From contig NZ_AP023363.1 in assembly GCF_018326285.1 (NCBI RefSeq), positions 186,001 through 250,000 on the forward strand: a stretch of DNA of 64,000 nt, in the 5' to 3' direction. The notes beneath the pieces are model-generated. The model had not been told where the DNA came from. It searched no databases and saw nothing but the letters and a program-made list of their open reading frames with translations. Source of the DNA: Mycolicibacterium sp. TY81 (GTDB taxonomy: Bacteria > Actinomycetota > Actinomycetes > Mycobacteriales > Mycobacteriaceae). The position numbers and the translations under genes are program-made. Positions within the stretch are counted from its first letter, which is position 1. Each line of letters begins with the position of its first letter. Positions 8,600 to 17,748 of the stretch are shown here, one piece after another.

Positions 8600-9497
8600 T
8601 CTTTCCCACGTCCAGGCTGTCGAGGATGTCGCTGACAGCCCATTGCCGCTGATCGGTGACCGCCATACGCAATGGGACCTGCATGGTGTACCAGGTACTT
8701 TCCGACGCTCCACCGCGAATCGTAGCGAGCACATCAACGGTGTCTCCGGGCGAAGGCTGCGTGGGCACCGCACCTTTCGAAAAGATCATCTGAACATTGA
8801 CGGAAGCAAATGGACTGGGGCGGAACGGCTTTTCCACACCGGACCGAACCCGCTCCGAAAATGGTCCGGTAACAAGGCGTCCCAGGTCCTGGTCGGGTCC
8901 CTGCACATAATAGGCGGAGGCAAACTTCGCGATCGACTTCCCAAGCGAAGAGTTCACATCGACCGCGACGGTGTATCCCGGTCCAACCTGCATCGCCCGG
9001 TTCTGGGAATTCTCGAATCGTGGAAGTGCCGTAGCTTTGTACGCTCCCCCGGAGGACAGAACGTTCACGACCATGGTGCCGAACTGAACGACGCCCGACC
9101 CGGGCGCGGAGTAGCCCACCAAAATCTTGGCTTCCCATTCGGCGGAATCTGCCTGTTCAGCAACGCGTTTGACTGTGGTCAGGTGGGTACTGGTGACATT
9201 CCAGGGAGTTTCCGCGAGGGACACCGCACGCGGGTCTACCACCATCGTGGCCAGCGTTTTGCGATCCTGCTCACCCGACCCGGTAAGGGAGAGGCGGACG
9301 AGCTGGTCGGCGAAAAGCTCAACCTGGTTGGTGACGGTGTTGAGATGCACGTAGCTAGCCATTGGCGGGGGTTGTTTGGAGTGGGCGTTCCATCCCGCCC
9401 AGCCGGCGACGATCAGCGCCAAGGGGCCGCACAGCACGCAAATGGCGAAAAGCAGTCCCGCGTACCGGTTTCGGCTTGGGTCAAGGAATCTGAGCAT
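8586..9497 (-). CDS. tcpC: Conjugal transfer protein, TcpC/VirB8-like
   Basis: The protein has 303 residues. A short cytoplasmic arm is followed by one membrane segment at about residues 14-35 (LLFAICVLCGPLALIVAGWAG), and the rest is a soluble extracytoplasmic part. This is the topology of TcpC (Tn916 Orf13-like), the Gram-positive VirB8 counterpart, which has two NTF2-like domains outside the membrane and bridges channel components. The extracytoplasmic part shows the alternating beta-rich pattern expected, including VDVLATIRGGASESTWYTMQ near residue 260. The gene is convergent with the preceding hypothetical gene and divergent from the next, with only 31 bases between the two starts. It supports a type IV transfer system spread over both strands here. 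Confidence 0.7.
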   Translation of the reverse strand: MLRFLDPSRNRYAGLLFAICVLCGPLALIVAGWAGWNAHSKQPPPMASYVHLNTVTNQVELFADQLVRLSLTGSGEQDRKTLATMVVDPRAVSLAETPWNVTSTHLTTVKRVAEQADSAEWEAKILVGYSAPGSGVVQFGTMVVNVLSSGGAYKATALPRFENSQNRAMQVGPGYTVAVDVNSSLGKSIAKFASAYYVQGPDQDLGRLVTGPFSERVRSGVEKPFRPSPFASVNVQMIFSKGAVPTQPSPGDTVDVLATIRGGASESTWYTMQVPLRMAVTDQRQWAVSDILDSLDVGKIIHQ

Positions 9498-9528
9498 AGG
9501 GAAATTTTACTGCCGCTAGGAGGGCCAA

Positions 9529-10914
9529 GTGTCGCCTGAAGGTTTCAGCATTCCCCGGATTCAGTTGCCTCAGATCGGTCAGCCTGATCCGCCGTCGCCT
9601 CCGCGCGCGGATGAGGGTTCGGTGCGCAGGGCCGATGATCACTTCGAGCGCTTCGCGCGATTCATTGATGGCGGCGAGGGGCTGGACCGGCTGATCGACG
9701 GCGTGCAGCGGGACACGGTGGGCAGCGACGGGCGTACGCCTGATCAACGAGAGGCCGAAGCAGAACAGGCTCACCAGGAATCGGTGTTGGAGCGAAATGC
9801 CATCGCAGTGCCCAAGACTGCGCGGCGGATGCGAGGGTTTTTCGACGACGATGAGGATGATGACGTGGTTGACGTGGTCTCCCCCACGGAATTTCCCGAG
9901 ACTCCCGCGCTGACGCCGCCCGCCGGCGCTCCGGCGAGTCAACATGACGATTCGCTGCCCGACTGGCCCGCCCGGCACGTGCTCGATGATGACGAAGCGG
10001 ACGCCGATGACGACTTTCCCGATCCCGGCGATTCCTACGATCCAGATGGGGGAGACAGTGAGGATGATGGCGAGGAATCGCCGCGCGGGGACGCCCCGGG
10101 CGCTGATCCCACCGTTCCCCCGCCGGGTTCATTGTGGGACAGCACGCATGGCTCCACCGACACCTACGATCCCGGCACGATCGTTGTTGATCCGCCGCCG
10201 CCCCGCGCCGAACCTGGAGCCATCAGCCGATGGATTCAAGACCAGTACGAGCGGCGCTGGGTTCCTTTGCGCCTGCTGCACAAGGGAATCGCCATTGGCG
10301 TCGTCGTGACTCTGGCGCTTTGGGTCGGCTATCTGATGTTCGGTTCCAGTAAACAGCCGGCGCCGCACTCCCCAGGAGCCGATCCGATCGTCGACGCCGC
10401 GGCACCGCCCGCCGGGCCGACGTCTGGTCCACTTCCGCCCGATAAAGTCGAAGCGCCGGCGTGCGCGTCGCGGTCATGGCCGCCGGCCAATGCTTTCAGC
10501 GGGAAGCCAGAAGAGGCATGGGTCTGTGTCCGGGCCTTCAACACAAATTTGCAAACCATCATCATCACCTACGCCAAACCTGTGGTGGTGTGCTCGATTT
10601 TCGTGGTTCCCGGTTTTGAGCACATCGACAACAACGGCCGCAACGAGTGGAACGAGCATCGCATTGTCACGATGATCAACTGGCGCGTCGGGGGCCAGAC
10701 GTTCCCGCAGACGATTGATCCCGAGGCCCATACGGGCGCGACGGTTCAGATTCCCTGCGTCGCAACTCAAGTGATTACCGGAACGATCTTTAAGACCGTT
10801 CCTCCGCCCCCAGTGGAGGGGGACAATGGACCTAGCGATCAGGACGTCAACTCCACGTTCGCGATCAAGACGATCACCGTCAACGGCTACCCGGCCGGCG
10901 GGGCGCCCCGCTGA
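9529..10914 (+). CDS. Membrane-anchored acidic protein with extracytoplasmic beta domain
   Basis: The start is a GTG with TAGGAGG placed six bases upstream. The protein has 461 residues. Residues 1-235 are strongly acidic and proline-rich, with many DD and DE pairs between 100 and 190, and are predicted to be disordered and cytoplasmic. One membrane helix, IAIGVVVTLALWVGYLMFG, lies at about 252-270. The C-terminal 150 residues contain three cysteines and a beta-rich segment reminiscent of a discoidin/galactose-binding fold, which is a weak inference. It stands directly before eccA and in the same direction, so it probably belongs to the ESX transcription unit. I do not know a named ESX component with this architecture, and it may be plasmid-specific. 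Confidence 0.75.
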   Translation: MSPEGFSIPRIQLPQIGQPDPPSPPRADEGSVRRADDHFERFARFIDGGEGLDRLIDGVQRDTVGSDGRTPDQREAEAEQAHQESVLERNAIAVPKTARRMRGFFDDDEDDDVVDVVSPTEFPETPALTPPAGAPASQHDDSLPDWPARHVLDDDEADADDDFPDPGDSYDPDGGDSEDDGEESPRGDAPGADPTVPPPGSLWDSTHGSTDTYDPGTIVVDPPPPRAEPGAISRWIQDQYERRWVPLRLLHKGIAIGVVVTLALWVGYLMFGSSKQPAPHSPGADPIVDAAAPPAGPTSGPLPPDKVEAPACASRSWPPANAFSGKPEEAWVCVRAFNTNLQTIIITYAKPVVVCSIFVVPGFEHIDNNGRNEWNEHRIVTMINWRVGGQTFPQTIDPEAHTGATVQIPCVATQVITGTIFKTVPPPPVEGDNGPSDQDVNSTFAIKTITVNGYPAGGAPR

Positions 10915-10970
10915 CCTATCGGCCCAACCACACGAGCACAGGACCTTGAGAAAGCGAGGAATGAGCGCCC

Positions 10971-12743
10971 ATGTCAGAACTGCTGAACCGGCTAGCGGGA
11001 GCAATCAGTTTCATTCACGACGGTGATCGCAGCAATGCCACGGCGACCTTGGACTATTGCGCGTCACTGGACCCCAATCAGTGCGACGTCTGGATCACGT
11101 ACGCGGCCGCAGTTGGAGGTGTTGCTGAAGGAGAAGTCCTGAAGCGGATCATTGCTACGAAACACACTGTCTACGGATGCTTTTCGCAGCTCACAGACCA
11201 GCACGTGCAGGTCATCCTGAACAACATGCCTCACCTGCCCTTGGGCTTCGCGGGTCTGCGGGCTCCTCTGGTCAGCACCACGGGCATCGACCTGGCCTAC
11301 GCCGCGTCACTGGCTCTGGATCGCCAGTTCGACTCGGCCTATGACGCACTCTCGAGGCTGCAGGGCGAGCATGCGCAGCTTTTGCGAACCTGGCTCTACC
11401 ACACCACGTCTCGGTTCACCGACGTTCTGGACGAGGCCAGAAACTTGGTCGGCTCCAACGATGCACCGACAGACACCTACGCAAGCCTGTTTCTCGGAAT
11501 TGCCCACGCGCACCTGGGAAACTTTGAGGCCGCCCGCGATCATCTGATCAGCGTGATGCCCACCGAGGCTACGCGAGTTGATGCCGAGGCGGCCGCCGAG
11601 GCGGCCTACTGGATCGCGCTGACGTGGCGCGAGGAGGACGATCAGCAAGCCGCCTCGCAATACCTACAGCGCGCAATAGCGTTGTCGCCCCAGCGCCGTT
11701 TCCAAGCAGCTTTTGACAGCCCCGATATCCGCATCCGGCTCACACGCGCGGAGTTGATCAATGGCCGCACAAGACGGTGGGATGTCGAGTCCGAGCCGAC
11801 GCTGGCTCAGGCTCAATCCCAGGAGATGTCCTCCAAGCGCAGCGGGTTGCTTGAGGAGGGGTTGCACGAACTCGATACGCAGATCATTGGCATGGATCAC
11901 GTCAAGGCTTCGATCAAGCGGTGGACGAACTACAGCCGCGGGCTCGACCAGCGTCGGGAGCGCGGCAAACGCGCTCGAAAGTCCTCCAAACATCTGGTCT
12001 TCGCGGGGCCGCCGGGAACGGGAAAGACGACAATCGCGGCCATCGTGGCGAAGATTGCTGCTGGCCTTGGGATTATCGAGACGGACAAGTTCGTCGTAGC
12101 AACCAAGGCGAATTTGGTCGGCGAGTACTCCGGCCACACCGGACCCAAGACAAAGGCCAAGTGCGAGGAAGCCCTCGACGGGGTTCTGTTTCTCGACGAG
12201 GCTTACCAGCTGGTCTCCGACACCGGTTCTGGCGGCTCCAAAGACTCATTCGGCGCTGAAGCTGCGACCGAGCTCTTGGCGTTCATGGAGAACAACCGTG
12301 ACCGGGTGGTCGTGATCATCGCGGGGTACGCCGACGACATCGATCGGCTCTTGGCGACCAACGAGGGATGGTCGTCACGGTTTACCACCCGCTTTGACTT
12401 TGCGTCCTACACCATCGACGAGCTGATCTCGCTGGCTCAACTGTGGTGCAAGGAAGAGGAGTACGTGTTGCCCGATGAAGCGGTTGAGTTCTTGCGGTCG
12501 AAGGCCCGGGCGCTGTACGCGGATCATGGTCCTTCGGGGCGCAAGGTGATCGACGAGCTCGGTAACGGGCGCTTCATCCGCAACTTGATGGAAGCTGCGT
12601 CTGAGATCGCGCTCGGGGATGCCATGGATACCGAGTTGGGCGGTGCCGTCGATGATGACGCACTCGAGGTTTTGACGGTGGCGTCCGTCGAGCAGGCGTT
12701 TGACGAGCTCACCCGTAAAGCTCTGGGCGGGAAGGCCGCATAA
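10971..12743 (+). CDS. eccA: ESX type VII secretion AAA+ ATPase EccA
   Basis: EccA is a cytosolic AAA+ protein of the CbxX/CfxQ family that assists ESX substrate handling. The protein has 590 residues, normal for the family. Residues 1-270 form a helical, TPR-like N-terminal domain. The AAA+ domain carries Walker A GPPGTGKTT near residue 346 and Walker B VLFLDEAYQL near 404, followed by sensor and arginine-finger segments. The ATG at 10971 is preceded by an AGGA site. The stop overlaps the eccB start by one base (TAATG), so the two are translationally coupled. Confidence 0.95.
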   Translation: MSELLNRLAGAISFIHDGDRSNATATLDYCASLDPNQCDVWITYAAAVGGVAEGEVLKRIIATKHTVYGCFSQLTDQHVQVILNNMPHLPLGFAGLRAPLVSTTGIDLAYAASLALDRQFDSAYDALSRLQGEHAQLLRTWLYHTTSRFTDVLDEARNLVGSNDAPTDTYASLFLGIAHAHLGNFEAARDHLISVMPTEATRVDAEAAAEAAYWIALTWREEDDQQAASQYLQRAIALSPQRRFQAAFDSPDIRIRLTRAELINGRTRRWDVESEPTLAQAQSQEMSSKRSGLLEEGLHELDTQIIGMDHVKASIKRWTNYSRGLDQRRERGKRARKSSKHLVFAGPPGTGKTTIAAIVAKIAAGLGIIETDKFVVATKANLVGEYSGHTGPKTKAKCEEALDGVLFLDEAYQLVSDTGSGGSKDSFGAEAATELLAFMENNRDRVVVIIAGYADDIDRLLATNEGWSSRFTTRFDFASYTIDELISLAQLWCKEEEYVLPDEAVEFLRSKARALYADHGPSGRKVIDELGNGRFIRNLMEAASEIALGDAMDTELGGAVDDDALEVLTVASVEQAFDELTRKALGGKAA

Positions 12744-14221
12744 TGCGTTTCCTGGTTACCAAGCCCCAGCTGTGGGGCACACGTTGGCAGCGGAGTCGTG
12801 TCGAGAAGGCGATGATTCGCCGCGACACCAAGGATCTGGAGACTCCGCACCGCAACCAGTCGATGGGGATCGCGAGTGGCGCGGCAGCCATCGTACTGAT
12901 GTGCGTTGTCGGGTTCATCGTCGCCAAAATCAGTCCGCAGTCCAGTCAGCATGAGGCCAAGTTCATCGTGGTGGGCGCGGGCAGCCCGTACGTCGAGTAC
13001 GGGGGCGCTTTGCATCCGGTGCTCAATCTCGCGTCGGCTCGGCTCATCTTGGGCACCCCCGTGTCTGCCAAGCCGGTCAAAGATTCTGTTCTGGAGACCC
13101 GGCCCCGGGGGCAGACGATAGGCATTCTGTTCGGGGCTGAGATGCTGACTCCGCGTCTGGACGACACGGCCCGTTGGACCGTCTGTGACACGCACACAGC
13201 GTCGCTCTCGTTGACGGTGGCACATCCTGTCACCACGACTCTGATCGCCGGCCAGAGCGACCTGGTGGGGCAGAAAGAGTTGGCCGGGCCCACGGCGGTG
13301 GCAGTGCGTGATCCCGACACTGCGGGCCAGGTGTGGGTGCTGTGGGGCAATCGCCGGGCCACGGTCAGCGGCGACGACAAGGCCGCCCAGACCGTGCTCG
13401 GGTTGACCCCTGCCGTCATGGGCAAGGCCGCCCCGATCTCGCGGGGCCTGCTCAACGCCATCACCTCCGCTCCCCCGATCACCTCGCCGTTCATCGTCGA
13501 TCGCGGATTGCCCAGTGCCACCGTGGCGGGACTGAAGAACGGTGACATCGTGCGGACGAAATCAGTGACAGGTTCGGACGTGTTCACCGTTGTGTTCGGC
13601 GATGGGGTCCAGCAGATTCCGACGTTTGTTGCTGATCTGCTGGCCGCCACAGGATCAACGGTCACGACGACGCCGACAACGGACCTCATCAAGGCTCCCC
13701 GGGTGCAACACATCGACGTCGACAGCTTTCCCCCGCAGGCACCGGTGTATGTCCAGTCTCCGGTGATGTGCTGGACCTGGGAGCGCGGAGCCAATGACGC
13801 GGCCGCGACCACCAAGCTCACCATTGGCGATCAGCTGCCCATCCCGTCAAATGCGGCACCGCAAACGGTCCCTCAGCTCGACGCGACCGGGATCGAGCAG
13901 GCGCAGCAGGCCTTTACCTCACCCGGCAAGGGCTGGTATGCGCGGGTCACCGGCGATGGGCGCAGCTCGGAGGCGCGGGAGCAGTTGTTGTGGATCGACG
14001 ACAAGGGCGTGCGTTACGCCCTCGGTCTGGACGGCACCAGCTACGACGGAACGGTCGCCGCGCTGGGCATCAATACCAAACCGCCCCTTCTTATCCCGTG
14101 GAGCATCGCCAAGCTCTATGCGCAAGGACCGACGTTGTCGAAGACCAATGCCCTTGTCTTGCACGAGAATTCCGGCGTTGACCTCGGCCAGAAGTCCGCG
14201 CCAAAACCCGAGAAGAACTGA
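12743..14221 (+). CDS. eccB: ESX type VII secretion membrane protein EccB
   Basis: EccB is a single-pass core component of the ESX membrane complex with a large periplasmic repeat domain. The protein has 492 residues, close to the family norm. It has the typical cytoplasmic start (TKPQLWGTRWQRSRVEKA at 6-23), a membrane helix at about 42-62 and a periplasmic remainder. Cysteines in TVCDTH and VMCWTW fit the conserved disulfide pair of EccB proteins. It overlaps eccA by one base and is followed by eccC after 22 bases, the standard ESX order. Both genes look intact. Confidence 0.95.
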   Translation: MRFLVTKPQLWGTRWQRSRVEKAMIRRDTKDLETPHRNQSMGIASGAAAIVLMCVVGFIVAKISPQSSQHEAKFIVVGAGSPYVEYGGALHPVLNLASARLILGTPVSAKPVKDSVLETRPRGQTIGILFGAEMLTPRLDDTARWTVCDTHTASLSLTVAHPVTTTLIAGQSDLVGQKELAGPTAVAVRDPDTAGQVWVLWGNRRATVSGDDKAAQTVLGLTPAVMGKAAPISRGLLNAITSAPPITSPFIVDRGLPSATVAGLKNGDIVRTKSVTGSDVFTVVFGDGVQQIPTFVADLLAATGSTVTTTPTTDLIKAPRVQHIDVDSFPPQAPVYVQSPVMCWTWERGANDAAATTKLTIGDQLPIPSNAAPQTVPQLDATGIEQAQQAFTSPGKGWYARVTGDGRSSEAREQLLWIDDKGVRYALGLDGTSYDGTVAALGINTKPPLLIPWSIAKLYAQGPTLSKTNALVLHENSGVDLGQKSAPKPEKN

Positions 14222-14243
14222 CCGGTCAGGAGAAACAGTCGCC

Positions 14244-15362
14244 ATGACAACGCCATTCAGTCCGGTGCCGCGTGTTCCGACGAGCTTCGAGGCCAAGGTC
14301 AACAACAGCACAGTCGCGGTCACGGTTCAGCCGCCGGCGAAGCTCAAACGAGAGGCGCCGCCGTCGATCGGTCGCACGATTTTGATCCGGTTCATTGTCT
14401 TGCTGATGGTCCTGATGTTCGGCATGATGATCTATCTCGGTGTGCGCCAGTTCAATCCGATGATGATGATGAGCATGTTCGGGATGCTCGGCATGGTCGG
14501 TGCCGTCGGCGGTGGTAGCCATCTCTTCGGTGGCAACAACCCGCAGGGCGAGCTCAACATCGAACGCCAGGACTACGCCACGCAGCTGCGTGAGCAGCGC
14601 AGCAATGCGCACGCCATCGGTCGTCACATCCACGGCACTCAGACCGCGATCTACCCGCACCCGGATACGTTGGAAAGCCGTTGCGGCACTCGGACATTGA
14701 TGTGGACGAGTCAACCTCCGACCGACACGCCGGCGGTCACGGGTACCACTGATCGGGAGTTGGCTGAGTCTGCTCAGACCAACCCTTGGGGGTCGGCGAG
14801 GATCGGCGTCGGTTACCGGCGCATGGAGCCCTATATCAAGCCGACCGCGAACGACGCGCCAGAGACGTACGAGCCTGTGCAGGCTGCGGCGTACATGCGG
14901 TTCATCCGGACGCACAACGTCATACCCGATTGCCCGATCGGTGTCGACATTTTCAGCCGGCCGTTCATCGTCTGCATGGGCGATCAGGACAAGCTGCTCG
15001 GTGCCGCCCGCGCCATGATCTGCTCCCTCGTCGACAACCACCGCCCGGGCGCGCTCCAGCTTGGCATCATCACCTCGAACGTGGAGGAATGGGAATGGCT
15101 CAAATGGTTCCCGCACGTGCTTGATCCCACTCGCCGAGACAAGAACGGGCCGGCCCGCCTGCACTGGCCCACGCTCGCCGACTACGCCATCGACCAAGCG
15201 CACGTCATCCAATCGAGCGGGCCACACAGCGGCAGCAGAGGCCGCAATCCCTATCACCGGGTGATCTTCGTTGACATCCCCGGCGAGGAACCGGACCTGC
15301 CCACCGGTGTCTCCAGCGCGGGCCTGGCCGATCACACCTTCGTCTACATCCGGCACAGCTGA
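14244..15362 (+). pseudogene. eccC: EccC N-terminal part, truncated before the first ATPase domain
   Basis: EccC is the FtsK/SpoIIIE-type motor of ESX systems. This frame starts at an ATG with AGGAG upstream and encodes 372 residues. They match the N-terminal part of EccCa: a short cytoplasmic arm, two membrane helices at about 45-66 and 72-95, and the domain before ATPase 1. Recognisable stretches are ARIGVGYR, RFIRTHNVIPDCP and WLKWFPHVLDPT. EccCa1 of M. tuberculosis continues for about 400 further residues with a P-loop ATPase domain, and EccCb supplies two more. Here the frame stops at GLADHTFVYIRHS. No Walker motif follows, and the next genes are the TnpB-like pair. The remaining domains are deleted or relocated, so this copy should not drive secretion alone. 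Confidence 0.85.
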
Positions 15363-15395
15363 TCACCACGCGAAGAGCCGCCGACGTTGCACCGA

Positions 15396-15683
15396 ATGAG
15401 CGCCCCCGCGTCATCGATAGCCCGGGGAAATGACCGGAACGTCGTCGTTGAGAAGAACCTCGACCCGCGCTATGTCGAAAGCGTCGCGGCGACGCTGCCC
15501 GCGCCTCCAGCAGTGGGAGCTGCGGTGGTCTTGCGTGACCACAGCGGTCACTTGCGCCGAGCGGACGTTGTCGACGTGGATGGGCCGCTATTCGAGGCGA
15601 CGTATGCGCTGCAGTCCGGCCAATGGCGCAGCGGATGGTTCGACGTGGCCGCCCTGCAACCATCCGAGGCGGGTTCAGGGTGA
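15396..15683 (+). CDS. Small protein coupled to the TnpB-like gene
   Basis: The predicted protein has 95 residues, with an ATG at 15396 (a TTG nine bases earlier is also in frame). The N-terminal third is polar. Residues about 40-90 form a compact beta-rich segment (GAAVVLRDHSGHLRRADVVD and following) resembling a small SH3/KOW-like barrel, by impression only. The stop TGA overlaps the GTG start of the TnpB-like gene by four bases, so the two are translationally coupled. It sits directly after the truncated eccC. I do not recognise a named family. The coupling suggests a partner or regulator of the nuclease-like protein. Confidence 0.6.
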   Translation: MSAPASSIARGNDRNVVVEKNLDPRYVESVAATLPAPPAVGAAVVLRDHSGHLRRADVVDVDGPLFEATYALQSGQWRSGWFDVAALQPSEAGSG

Positions 15684-17296
15684 GCGGGCTGCGGGAGATC
15701 GCCGCGCCGTTCGTGGCCGACCCCGCGACTGGGGTGTGCATCCGTACCCGGTTGAAAGAACTCACCGCCACCGATGTGTGGGTATTGCGTTTGGTTGGTG
15801 CACATCTGGGACAGCTTGCCGCGGCCGACCTGGCCGAACGCGTCGCCAACGGCCTCGGCCACGACAAGCAAGCGTGGGCGGATCGTAAACGCGCCATCAC
15901 CGCCTCGGCCACCGCCCGATGGGCAGGCAGTATCACCAAGGCCACCCACGACCAGTGGGCTTTGGCGCGGCGCGCTCAGGCCGCCCACATCGCATCGCTG
16001 CGTGACGGGGTCACGATGATCGAACACCGCCTGGCGCAGCCGCTGGGCACCAAGGGCACCGGTGGCACACCGGGCGGCTACCGGTCGCGGCGCGAATGGT
16101 TCGCCAAGTCCCGCCGCCTGGTGACCTTGCGGCAGCGCCTGGCGGCGGTGCAGGCCGACCACGAGGCAGGGCGAGTGCGCGTGGTGCGAGGCGGAAAACA
16201 GCTGCTGCACAAGCGGCACCACCTAGAAGCTGCGGGCCTGAGCGAGGCGCAATGGCGGGCACAGTGGGAGTCATCGCGGTGGTTTCTGTCCGCTGACGGT
16301 GAAGCCGGCAAGAAATACGGGAACGAGACGATCCGGGTCAGTGTCGACGGCGAGGTGTCAATTCGGCTGCCCGCCCCACTGGCTCATGTAGCGAACGCCC
16401 CGCACAGCCGCTATGTCCTGACGGGACGAGTGCGTTATGCGCACCGCGGCGATGAATGGGCCGACCGGGTCGCCGCGAATCACGCTGTCGCATACCGCAT
16501 CCACCACGATCCAACCACCGGCCGCTGGTATCTAGACGCGTCCTGGCAACGCAAACCCATCCCGACGGTTCCGCTGACCGCCCTGCGTGCCGGTCAGGTG
16601 GTTGGGGTGGACATGAACGCCGATCATCTGGCCGCCTGGCGCCTGGACCACCGCGGCAACCCGATCGGCGCGCCACGCACCTTCGGCTACGACATGAGTG
16701 GCAGCGCTGATCATCGCGACGCTCAACTACGCCACGCGCTCACGCGCCTGTTGCGCTGGGCAAAACACTGCGGAGTCAAAGCGATTGCGGTCGAAGACCT
16801 CGATTTCACCGACTCCAAGACACGTGAACGGCATGGCCGGCGCCGCCGGTTCCGACAGACCATCTCGGGCATGCCGACCGCGAAACTGCGGGCCCGGCTA
16901 CTGGCGATGGCCACCGACGCCGCGATCAATGTCATTGCGGTCGATCCCGCCTATACCTCGAAATGGGGTGCGCAGCACTGGCAGAAGCCCTTGGCTGCCG
17001 CCCACCCACAAACCACCCGTCACCACGCCGCGAGCGTGGCGATCGGACGGCGCGCCCTCGGGCACCGGCTCCGGCGACGGACGGCACCGCCCCGGCCACA
17101 CCAGAGTGATGTGGCCGAGCATCGGACCGCCCAGGCCAGAGCCGTCACCCAACGGCGTGAGGAAACCCGCCACCCCGAAACCGGACCACGGACACGATCC
17201 ATGGCACCACCCGGACTACTGAACGCGGGCAACCAGGCGACCCAACACCGTTCGGGACCGCCCACCGAGCAGAACTCACTTCCGCTCAGTGTCTAG
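15680..17296 (+). CDS. TnpB-like RuvC-fold protein with degenerate active site
   Basis: The protein has 538 residues, read from a GTG that overlaps the preceding stop. The last 230 residues are recognisably the TnpB/Cas12 RuvC region. RuvC-I is GVDMNADHL with Asp311 and RuvC-II is AVEDLDF with Glu372. Where canonical TnpB has a DxNAA motif for RuvC-III, this protein has TRHHAAS at about 446-452, with no acidic residue. The zinc-ribbon part usually reading TSxxCxxCG is TSKWGAQHW, with no cysteines. TnpB-type RNA-guided nucleases need all three acidic residues, so this one may bind without cutting or be decayed. The N-terminal half is helical and basic. No transposase tnpA and no CRISPR array are nearby. 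The tail after residue 465 is arginine- and proline-rich. Confidence 0.75.
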   Translation: MSGLREIAAPFVADPATGVCIRTRLKELTATDVWVLRLVGAHLGQLAAADLAERVANGLGHDKQAWADRKRAITASATARWAGSITKATHDQWALARRAQAAHIASLRDGVTMIEHRLAQPLGTKGTGGTPGGYRSRREWFAKSRRLVTLRQRLAAVQADHEAGRVRVVRGGKQLLHKRHHLEAAGLSEAQWRAQWESSRWFLSADGEAGKKYGNETIRVSVDGEVSIRLPAPLAHVANAPHSRYVLTGRVRYAHRGDEWADRVAANHAVAYRIHHDPTTGRWYLDASWQRKPIPTVPLTALRAGQVVGVDMNADHLAAWRLDHRGNPIGAPRTFGYDMSGSADHRDAQLRHALTRLLRWAKHCGVKAIAVEDLDFTDSKTRERHGRRRRFRQTISGMPTAKLRARLLAMATDAAINVIAVDPAYTSKWGAQHWQKPLAAAHPQTTRHHAASVAIGRRALGHRLRRRTAPPRPHQSDVAEHRTAQARAVTQRREETRHPETGPRTRSMAPPGLLNAGNQATQHRSGPPTEQNSLPLSV

Positions 17297-17344
17297 GAAC
17301 GGTTCGATCCGTACGGCTACGCTTCCCCTCGCGCAGGTGCTTTG

Positions 17345-17500
17345 ATGCCGTCGTCGCATCGGGTCCGCACCCGGGACGCGACGCGGACTTCGCTGCAGCG
17401 CTTGCGGTTGCAGGCGGTGAACGATGAGCTGCGGGTCAAGCACCAGGCGCGGGTGGGCTTCGGCATCTGGGGCTGCGGCCGCGGCCGGCTGCGCAAGTGA
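17345..17500 (+). CDS. Small basic hypothetical protein
   Basis: This 51-residue frame runs from an ATG at 17345 to a TGA that overlaps a GTG start of the next small gene. The protein is arginine-rich with a short helical middle. No ribosome site is obvious, so it may be a gene remnant. The stop/start overlap with the following gene is the main support. Confidence 0.35.
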   Translation: MPSSHRVRTRDATRTSLQRLRLQAVNDELRVKHQARVGFGIWGCGRGRLRK

Positions 17501-17694
17501 GGGTCAGCATGGTTGAGTTGGGCAACGTCGTTCAGACGAAGGGCGGCGCGATCGGTTCCGTCACGGACTGGGTCGACCACGGCATGCGGCCGGGATTGTT
17601 CACCATCGAGTGGGACGAGAGCACGTGCGGTGGACGGGTGCCAGCGCGTCATTGGACTCGGGCGGAGACGTCCGAGTTGACCATATTGAACTGA
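17497..17694 (+). CDS. Small hypothetical protein, 61-65 residues
   Basis: The start is either the GTG at 17497, overlapping the previous stop, or the ATG at 17509. The protein is beta-rich (GNVVQTKGGAIGSVTDWVDH, then a segment around WDEST) and resembles a small SH3/KOW-like fold in the same general way as the 95-residue protein upstream of the TnpB-like gene. It is followed within 25 bases by a strong hairpin, which marks the end of the transcription unit. No function is assigned. Confidence 0.5.
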   Translation: MRVSMVELGNVVQTKGGAIGSVTDWVDHGMRPGLFTIEWDESTCGGRVPARHWTRAETSELTILN

Positions 17695-17714
17695 AGCGCG
17701 TTCACTCCGCTCCC

Positions 17715-17748
17715 CCGGCCCCGAGGCGCTGCCCCGCCTCGGGGCCGG
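17715..17748 (+). terminator. Perfect 14-bp stem hairpin
   Basis: The arms CCGGCCCCGAGGCG (17715-17728) and CGCCTCGGGGCCGG (17735-17748) are perfectly complementary with a six-base loop. There is no U-tract, as is common for mycobacterial intrinsic terminators. It lies 20 bases after the stop of the small gene. Confidence 0.75.
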
